Below, piece by piece: positions 22,140 to 26,957 of a DNA stretch of 26,957 nucleotides. The notes beneath the pieces are model-generated. The model had not been told where the DNA came from. It did no database searches and worked only from the letters and a program-made list of their open reading frames with translations. The DNA comes from JAKACA01 sp050010115 (GTDB lineage Bacteria > Actinomycetota > Acidimicrobiia > Acidimicrobiales > Bog-793), in NCBI GenBank assembly GCA_050010115.1, contig JBEKLQ010000052.1, forward strand, positions 1-26,957. Reading direction: 5' to 3'. Each line of letters starts with the position of its first letter. Within the stretch, counting starts at the first letter, position 1. The position numbers and the translations under genes are program-made.

Positions 22140-22276
22140 GCCGGCGAGAACTGGCGCGGCACAACCACGAGCCGGTTGCCACCTGGTGCCGATTCCTGGT
22201 TGGGCGCTCTGGCTGGCCCGCTGTACTGCTCACGATGGCCCGCGTGACCCTCGTCGAGTCTGCGGCGCCGTCTGGC

Positions 22277-22573
22277 TCACGTTGACGAAAGGCGTCGCTC
22301 GACTGATTCGACCTTCGAGCGCAGCGCGCCGCTGACGCCTGGGCGATGGTCGATCTTGATCACGAGGCTGACCCGAGGTGCCGCGGCCGCCACGTGATCG
22401 ACACACCGCTTGATGACGCCCATCACCTCGTCCCAGTCGCCCTCGATGTTGGTGAACATTGCGTTCGTCTCGTTCGGCAGTCCACTCTCCCTCACGATGG
22501 CGACGCAGTCGGCCACGACCTCGCTCACTGAGGCACCGATTCCGAGGGGACTGATGGAGAAGGCAGCGATCAT
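22277..22573 (-). CDS. MTH1187-family thiamine-binding protein
   Basis: This 98-residue protein belongs to the MTH1187/YkoF-related small family (formerly DUF77), whose members bind thiamine or related pyrimidines. Hallmarks are the start MIAAFSISPLGIGASVSE, then IVRESGLPNETNAMFTNIEGDWDEVM and VSLVIKIDHRPG. The length is normal. Its ribosome binding site is weak, with AGGA almost touching the ATG. It lies about 116 bp after the mycothiol-dependent enzyme on the same strand. No thiamine transporter or biosynthesis gene is nearby, and I did not see a TPP riboswitch upstream. Confidence 0.88.
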   Translation of the reverse strand: MIAAFSISPLGIGASVSEVVADCVAIVRESGLPNETNAMFTNIEGDWDEVMGVIKRCVDHVAAAAPRVSLVIKIDHRPGVSGALRSKVESVERRLSST

Positions 22574-22689
22574 GTCCTGATCGTCGCGCCATTCGGCTCG
22601 CCTCGCGGCAGCGCCTTCACGGTCTGGCCGGGGCAGCAGGTGCCGGCACGTTGGAAGTCACGTGATTTCGACCCGGTGGCCCCTCCCGG

Positions 22690-23463
22690 TCAGAAACCCG
22701 GGAAGACGCTCCGCAGGGCATCGAGGTCCACGCCACCCGCCTCGATGGGAGGTGAGTGGGCGGGATCGAGCCGTCCGTAGACGAGCCGGAGGAGCGCTTC
22801 GGCAGGGATCCGGAGGTCGGCCTCGCCAGCGTCGCCGTCCGTGGGGGAGAGGACGACGGAGTCGCCGATGTCGAGGAGGAAATCCCGACCGGGGTCGGTC
22901 GTATGGATCGCGACTCGAAGCGGGACACCGGTCGGATTGCCGAGCCGGGCCACGAGCTGGCCGAGCGTGTCGATGAGGAGCACCACGGCGTCGGGGGCCA
23001 CGGCGGCGGTCTCGTCCAAGACAACGGCGATGTCCCACGTGTGTACGGCGTGCTCGCCGAGGCGCATCCGCATGAGCCCAATCGCGTCGATATCCATCCC
23101 GAACATCGACAGGTGCAGGTTGTCACGCTGGTCGGGATCCAGAGCGCTGATGCGCCCGACGAACGCGCCGTCGGTTGCCAGTGCATCGGAGGCCTGTTCG
23201 TCCGCTGATTTGGCGTTCCACGCTTCCCAGATCGGTTCGAACCGCTCCCGTCCGGGTGGCGGGTTCCCCGCCAGTCCGGCGTCGAGGAACAGGTTGAAGA
23301 TCTCGGCGCCGGACCCGAGATGAGCCAACACCTGGGCGATGGACCATTCGGATGCGTAGGAGGGGCCCCGCAGCCGGTCGGCGTCCAATGGCTCGACCAG
23401 CGAGCGTAGGTGCTCTTGCGATCGCCGAAGTGCAGCGATCCAGTGCGAAGGCTCCGTATCCAT
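22690..23463 (-). CDS. Maleylpyruvate isomerase-family mycothiol-dependent enzyme (DinB-like)
   Basis: This is a four-helix metal-dependent protein of the DinB/MDMPI superfamily, typical of actinobacteria, where mycothiol is the usual cofactor. The pattern includes SYASEWSIAQVLAHLGSGAEI with a metal-ligand His, the second histidine pair in GEHAVHTWDIAVVLD, and a C-terminal domain ending RIPAEALLRLVYGRL as in MDMPI C-terminal regions. It is 257 residues long. The start is the ATG at 23463; the open frame continues upstream but is low-complexity and basic, unlike the family. The actual substrate is unknown, since most members are not maleylpyruvate isomerases. It supports actinobacterial origin. 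Confidence 0.85.
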   Translation of the reverse strand: MDTEPSHWIAALRRSQEHLRSLVEPLDADRLRGPSYASEWSIAQVLAHLGSGAEIFNLFLDAGLAGNPPPGRERFEPIWEAWNAKSADEQASDALATDGAFVGRISALDPDQRDNLHLSMFGMDIDAIGLMRMRLGEHAVHTWDIAVVLDETAAVAPDAVVLLIDTLGQLVARLGNPTGVPLRVAIHTTDPGRDFLLDIGDSVVLSPTDGDAGEADLRIPAEALLRLVYGRLDPAHSPPIEAGGVDLDALRSVFPGF

Positions 23464-23584
23464 GATCCTGCACCTTTCCGTGGAGGCGTGAGGCCAACGG
23501 TACCGGCTGCGCACAGATCCCTGCCGTCTCGGGCGCTCCAACGACCAACGCCGTCGAGGCGACTGGTGACGCCGCGACTGCCGG

Positions 23585-24967
23585 CTACGGGGCAGACCCC
23601 GGATCGCCTCGGAGAGGGGAGAGCACTTCGCCCGCGGCCTGCTCCCCGGAGCGGACGGCTCCCTCCATGTAGCCGTTCCATACCGCCGAGTGCTCCGCGC
23701 CGGCGAAGTGGATCCGTCCGGCGGGTTGGCGGAGGCTGGGCCCGTAGGCCGTCCAGACACCCGGCGTGAAGTGCGCCCCGTAGCAGCCCCGGCTGAACTC
23801 CTCCGCCATCCAGTCCCGTTCGAGATATTCGGTGAGCTGGCGAGCCTTTGGACCGAAGTAGCGCTCGAAGCAGGCTACTGCAGCCTGGCGGCGTTCGGCT
23901 GGGGAGCGGTGTGCCCAGAGCCGTCCGTCGTTTGCCTCCATAAAGCCCATGAGGACACCGGGCCGACCCGACGGTGGTGAATTGTCGAACGTGACCTTGA
24001 CCGGACCCACGTCAGAGGCCGCCTGGCCCGTCAACCCGTCCGCCCGCCAGAATGGCTCGTCGTAGACGGCGTACAGCTTGATGACGGAACCGGCCGGCAG
24101 CCGCTGGGTCAGTTGGTCGCGCCAGGAGGGGAGTGGGGGCCCGTACTCGAGCCGGCCGGCGAGGGTGGGCGGGAGAGCCACGATCACCCGATCGCCGGTG
24201 AAGACCTCGCCGGCTCGTGTCGTCACGAGGACCCTGGCGTCGTCCTGGTCGATGCGGCGGACCGGGTTCTCGAGGCGGACCATGCCGGGCAGGGTCTCAG
24301 CCATCCGCTCGGCTACGAGGATGGAGCCGCCGACGATCCGGTCCTGCTGGGCCCCTCGGTCCACCGAGATCAGCCCCTCGAGGTCCGTCCCTGAATGCGC
24401 GTAGAACATGGCGTGCAGCGCTGAGAAGTCTGTGCTCTCCGCTGAGAAGACCGCTTCGGCGACGATCCTGAAGTAGGTGCGCCCCGTATTCGTGCGGAGG
24501 TTGCGGCCGATCCAGGTCTCGAACGTCTGGCCGTCGAGCTCCCTCGCGCGCGCAGCGCGCCACGGCTCGTCGAGCGAGATCCGGCTTGCCAGGCGACTGA
24601 ATCTCGTGAGGCCTTGGAACAGGTCGGCAAGGACGAACGGGCTGAGCTTCGGTACCGCACCGCGGCGTGAGCCCATGCGGCTCGTGGCGCCGCCGAGGAC
24701 CACCACGTGTTCTCCCTCGTTGTACGTCGGGAACGTCTCAAGACCCAGCTCGGAGACCAACGCGTACATGCGGTCTTGGGTCGGCCCGATCCACTGGCCT
24801 CCGAGCTCCACCGGGGTGCCGTCGGTCGTGCGACCGCCCTCGGTGCGGCCGCCCACGCGGTCACGGGCCTCGAGGACAGTCACCTCCGCCCCACGGGCGA
24901 CCAGCCGGCGGGCAGCGGCGAGCCCGCCGAGTCCCGCGCCGATGACGATCACTCGAGGGGCCGTCAT
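23585..24967 (-). CDS. Flavin monoamine oxidase-family FAD-dependent amine oxidase
   Basis: This enzyme oxidises an amine to an imine/aldehyde, producing hydrogen peroxide. The N-terminal FAD motif is VIVIGAGLGGLAAARRL (GxGxxG at 10-15), followed by EARDRVGGRTEGG and ELGGQWIGPTQDR, both typical of the MAO family. Near the C-terminus, SRGCYGAHFTPG has Cys395 in the place where MAO A/B attach FAD covalently, and AGAEHSAVWNGYMEGAVRSGEQAA is the second FAD-binding segment. It is 460 residues long. The ATG at 24967 overlaps the stop of the upstream secernin-type gene (ATGA), so translation is coupled. The open frame reaching 25453 is the antisense-like continuation through that gene and is not part of the protein. 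No signal peptide is visible, so it is probably cytoplasmic. The substrate amine is unknown. Confidence 0.92.
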   Translation of the reverse strand: MTAPRVIVIGAGLGGLAAARRLVARGAEVTVLEARDRVGGRTEGGRTTDGTPVELGGQWIGPTQDRMYALVSELGLETFPTYNEGEHVVVLGGATSRMGSRRGAVPKLSPFVLADLFQGLTRFSRLASRISLDEPWRAARARELDGQTFETWIGRNLRTNTGRTYFRIVAEAVFSAESTDFSALHAMFYAHSGTDLEGLISVDRGAQQDRIVGGSILVAERMAETLPGMVRLENPVRRIDQDDARVLVTTRAGEVFTGDRVIVALPPTLAGRLEYGPPLPSWRDQLTQRLPAGSVIKLYAVYDEPFWRADGLTGQAASDVGPVKVTFDNSPPSGRPGVLMGFMEANDGRLWAHRSPAERRQAAVACFERYFGPKARQLTEYLERDWMAEEFSRGCYGAHFTPGVWTAYGPSLRQPAGRIHFAGAEHSAVWNGYMEGAVRSGEQAAGEVLSPLRGDPGSAP

Positions 24968-26154
24968 GCCGCCAGGCCCATCCCGGCCATTGCGTCGAAG
25001 GCCCGCCATGACCGCCGTACCCAGCGCGGCCGGCGGTCCACGGCGACGCTGCCCAGGTCCTCCCACCACCCGGCCTCGAGTCCTTCGGCCGTCGCGAAGG
25101 CCTCCGCCGACGGCGGCGGGTCGGCGATCCACTCGGATTCGGTCAGGTCCCTCGCCTGGCGGTAGCGGGGAAGCAGGCCAGGAAGGTCGGCCATGGTCGC
25201 CCTGTGAAGGCGCTCGTGGCGCCACCAGAGTGTTGCCGGGTCGAAGCGGTTCGTCGGCGCTGGACCGAGGTCGAGCGGCTGGTCGACACGCACCGGCTTG
25301 AAGAGCGATGTGCATGGTGCCGCCGTGGCCGTCGCCCAATGGAGTGGCTGATCCCTCAGGTCGCTGACGAACGAGGCGGTCGTCTGGCTCGAGGCGACCA
25401 GACCTCCCGCGTGCACGCACGGCGCACGCAGCGTGCCGTTCATCAAGGACCATCGGGGAACACCGCCCTCTCCATGGTCGCTGAGGGCGGCCATGAGTGC
25501 CGCCGGGCCGGTTGCTCGGGCGGCCGCGTCTTGCGTCCGGCCGCGGCGGACGGCGCAGGCGGTCACGCGTTCGCGAAGATGGTCACCGTACGAATCGGCG
25601 AATCCCGCGATGGTGAGGCCGTTGGAGATGCTCCGAGCGCCCTCGCGGACTTGCTCGGTCGCCCAGCGACGCCCGGCCGTCTCGAGCACCATCGCCCCGT
25701 CACGATCCGCGATCAGGAAGCTGTTGTGATAGGTGAAACCCCGCCGCTCGTAACTGCACGCTCCACCCTGGCCGTAGCGTTCCAGCAGGTCGATGATCAC
25801 CGAAGTCGCCCCGGCAGCGTCGCCCGCACGCTCGAGCGCAAGGCGGAGCAGGTCCATGCCGAGGAGTGCAGGTTCGCCGTACGGCTGAGTCGTGAAGACC
25901 GCCTCGTTGCCGATCACGACCCCGTGCTCATTCGCCCCCATCTCTGCGCCCCACATCCACCATGGACGCGAGAGCAGCACCGCGTTGGTGGTGCCCGCCT
26001 CCGGTATGTCGATCCACGTGCAACGGACCCGGCTTCCGGGCTCGTGCTGGGCGGCCGGTAGCCACTCGAGCACCTGGGACTCGTTCGGGTCGCGGTCGCT
26101 GTTCTTCGCGAACAGCAGCCCGTCGTCGGTGATGGTCACCATCGTGTCGCACAC
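24964..26154 (-). CDS. Secernin-type (peptidase C69) N-terminal nucleophile hydrolase
   Basis: This is a predicted dipeptidase or amidohydrolase of the secernin/C69 family, in which an N-terminal Cys is the nucleophile after Met removal. Choosing GTG 26154 gives MCDTMVTITDDG, placing Cys2 exactly as in the family (MCDT...). FAKNSDRDPNE (15-25) matches the conserved G/A-K-N-S-D-R-x-x-N-E. ANEHGVVIGNEAVFT and a later WSLMN/CVHAGG segment also fit. The length is 396 residues. A longer open frame extends to 26262 but would bury the nucleophile. The stop overlaps the amine oxidase start. The pairing suggests release of an amine or amino compound by hydrolysis followed by oxidation; this is inference. 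A debranching-enzyme gene precedes it by 49 bp. Confidence 0.88.
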   Translation of the reverse strand: MCDTMVTITDDGLLFAKNSDRDPNESQVLEWLPAAQHEPGSRVRCTWIDIPEAGTTNAVLLSRPWWMWGAEMGANEHGVVIGNEAVFTTQPYGEPALLGMDLLRLALERAGDAAGATSVIIDLLERYGQGGACSYERRGFTYHNSFLIADRDGAMVLETAGRRWATEQVREGARSISNGLTIAGFADSYGDHLRERVTACAVRRGRTQDAAARATGPAALMAALSDHGEGGVPRWSLMNGTLRAPCVHAGGLVASSQTTASFVSDLRDQPLHWATATAAPCTSLFKPVRVDQPLDLGPAPTNRFDPATLWWRHERLHRATMADLPGLLPRYRQARDLTESEWIADPPPSAEAFATAEGLEAGWWEDLGSVAVDRRPRWVRRSWRAFDAMAGMGLAA

Positions 26155-26203
26155 GCGTCCGACGCTAGTTCGAGGTGCATGTGTGGCTCGTTTCCCTCGG
26201 CGT

Positions 26204-26957
26204 CTAGGGCAGTGGCTCCTTGGAAGCCGCCTTGGACGTCGTGACCGCCACGCCCGGCCCAAGACCGGTGATGTGCAGCGTGCCTTCCACCACTTCTACG
26301 GTGACCCGGTCATTGCCCAGCTCCAGACCCTCCATGCGTAGTGCCGTGCTGCCGAAGGGCAGCACGGGGTCCAGAGCGACCGTTGCGTTCGGCAGGTCGG
26401 GCTCGAGACCGAGGACGCTTCGCAGTAGCAGGAGTGGAGCGGCCGAAGCCCAGGCCTGCGGCGAGCACGAAGCAGGGTAGGGAACAGGAACCGATAGCTC
26501 GGCCGGCGTCAGCCCGGCGAACAGCTCCGGGAGGCGTCCTCCGCACGCTGCGGCAGCCGACAGCAATCCCCGGGTCAGCGCCTGGGACTCGTCCAGGCAC
26601 CCAGCCCGGCGAAGGCCGGCGGCGCAGATGGCGGTGTCGTGCGGCCAGACAGATCCGTTGTGGTAGCTGAGTGGGTCGTACCGACGCATCGAGGTTGCCA
26701 GAGTCCTCACACCCCAGCCTGAGAACAGCTCCGGGGACACGAGCCATTCGGCGACGGCTGCGGTTCGATCTTCGTCCACGATCCCCGTCCACAGGCAGTG
26801 ACCCATGTTCGAGGCGACGGCGTCGACTGGACATTTCGCGCGGTCGAGCGCAATGGCGTATGCGCCACGGCTCGGCAACCAGAAATCGGCATTGAACTGC
26901 CGTTTGAGCGCATCGGCGCGTCCGTTCCGATCGGCCGCGAGCGCGGTATCGCCGAGC
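26204..26957 (-). CDS. Glycogen-debranching / amylo-alpha-1,6-glucosidase-like enzyme, C-terminal part
   Basis: The frame is open to the window edge, so the N-terminus lies beyond it. The visible ~250 residues are an (alpha/alpha)6-barrel end: FNADFWLPSRGAYAIALD, ASNMGHCLWTGI, YDPLSYHNGSVWPHDTAI, LPELFAG and YPASCSPQAWASAAPLLLLR. These are signatures of actinobacterial amylo-alpha-1,6-glucosidase-like proteins, which act on alpha-glucan branches. The SYHNGSVWPHD and LPELF segments usually line the active site. A small beta-rich C-terminal part (~40 residues) closes the protein. It ends in TAG 49 bp before the secernin-type gene on the same strand. True substrate unknown; the fold and family are clear. 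Confidence 0.85.
   Translation of the reverse strand, partial: LGDTALAADRNGRADALKRQFNADFWLPSRGAYAIALDRAKCPVDAVASNMGHCLWTGIVDEDRTAAVAEWLVSPELFSGWGVRTLATSMRRYDPLSYHNGSVWPHDTAICAAGLRRAGCLDESQALTRGLLSAAAACGGRLPELFAGLTPAELSVPVPYPASCSPQAWASAAPLLLLRSVLGLEPDLPNATVALDPVLPFGSTALRMEGLELGNDRVTVEVVEGTLHITGLGPGVAVTTSKAASKEPLP

Noticed and set aside
22574..22689. TPP riboswitch upstream of the thiamine-binding gene
   Set aside because: The stretch is short and I could not find the conserved THI-box elements; only weak GC-rich pairing is visible.
1..26957. CRISPR array, phage genes, complete insertion sequence or toxin-antitoxin pair
   Set aside because: No regularly spaced repeats, cas genes, phage structural or integrase genes, or paired small toxin-antitoxin frames were seen; only a short transposase relic remains.

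Overview
The window is high-GC, densely coded DNA that looks actinobacterial. The strongest lineage clue is a mycothiol-dependent maleylpyruvate-isomerase-type gene. Frequent GTG starts, an actinobacterial-style penicillin-binding lipoprotein and a lipoprotein L,D-transpeptidase agree with this. I lean weakly towards the Acidimicrobiia or a similar deep-branching actinobacterial group. No rRNA, tRNA, CRISPR array or intact mobile element was found.

Region 1 (1-13.5 kb) is a polyhydroxyalkanoate (PHA) and acyl-CoA locus. On the plus strand are the end of a PHA synthase (phaC), an overlapping intracellular PHA depolymerase (phaZ) and a (3R)-hydroxyacyl-CoA dehydrogenase-like SDR. Convergent to these, on the minus strand, is a two-gene unit: a 1839-residue single-chain acyl-CoA carboxylase laid out like eukaryotic acetyl-CoA carboxylase, followed by a KAS III-like condensing enzyme with a ~285-residue N-terminal extension. 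Divergent from the carboxylase is an acetate/acyl CoA-transferase. Then come phaB (acetoacetyl-CoA reductase) and a small degenerate Rossmann-like protein. No beta-ketothiolase (PhaA) is visible. The set could form a malonyl-CoA-driven route: carboxylase to malonyl-CoA, KAS III-like condensation to acetoacetyl-CoA, PhaB to (R)-3-hydroxybutyryl-CoA, PhaC to polymer, with PhaZ, the SDR and the CoA-transferase for recycling. This is an inference and is the main idea worth testing.

Region 2 (13.8-18.0 kb, minus strand) holds a class B penicillin-binding lipoprotein and a membrane diguanylate cyclase with an extracellular sensor region. Region 3 (18.1-21.3 kb) shows gene decay. It has a short MarR regulator with a perfect palindrome just upstream, an ABC exporter reduced to its two ends, the tail of an adenosine deaminase, an intact Rieske oxygenase, and a K+ channel/RCK gene broken by two apparent -1 frameshifts.

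Region 4 (21.3-27 kb) contains a lipoprotein L,D-transpeptidase, a thiamine-binding (MTH1187-type) protein and a mycothiol-dependent enzyme. It ends with a tight minus-strand unit: the C-terminal part of a glycogen-debranching-like enzyme, a secernin-type peptidase, and a flavin amine oxidase whose start overlaps the peptidase stop.

Domain assignments come from reading motifs by eye; no database search was run. Start sites were adjusted by Shine-Dalgarno spacing and family lengths as noted.
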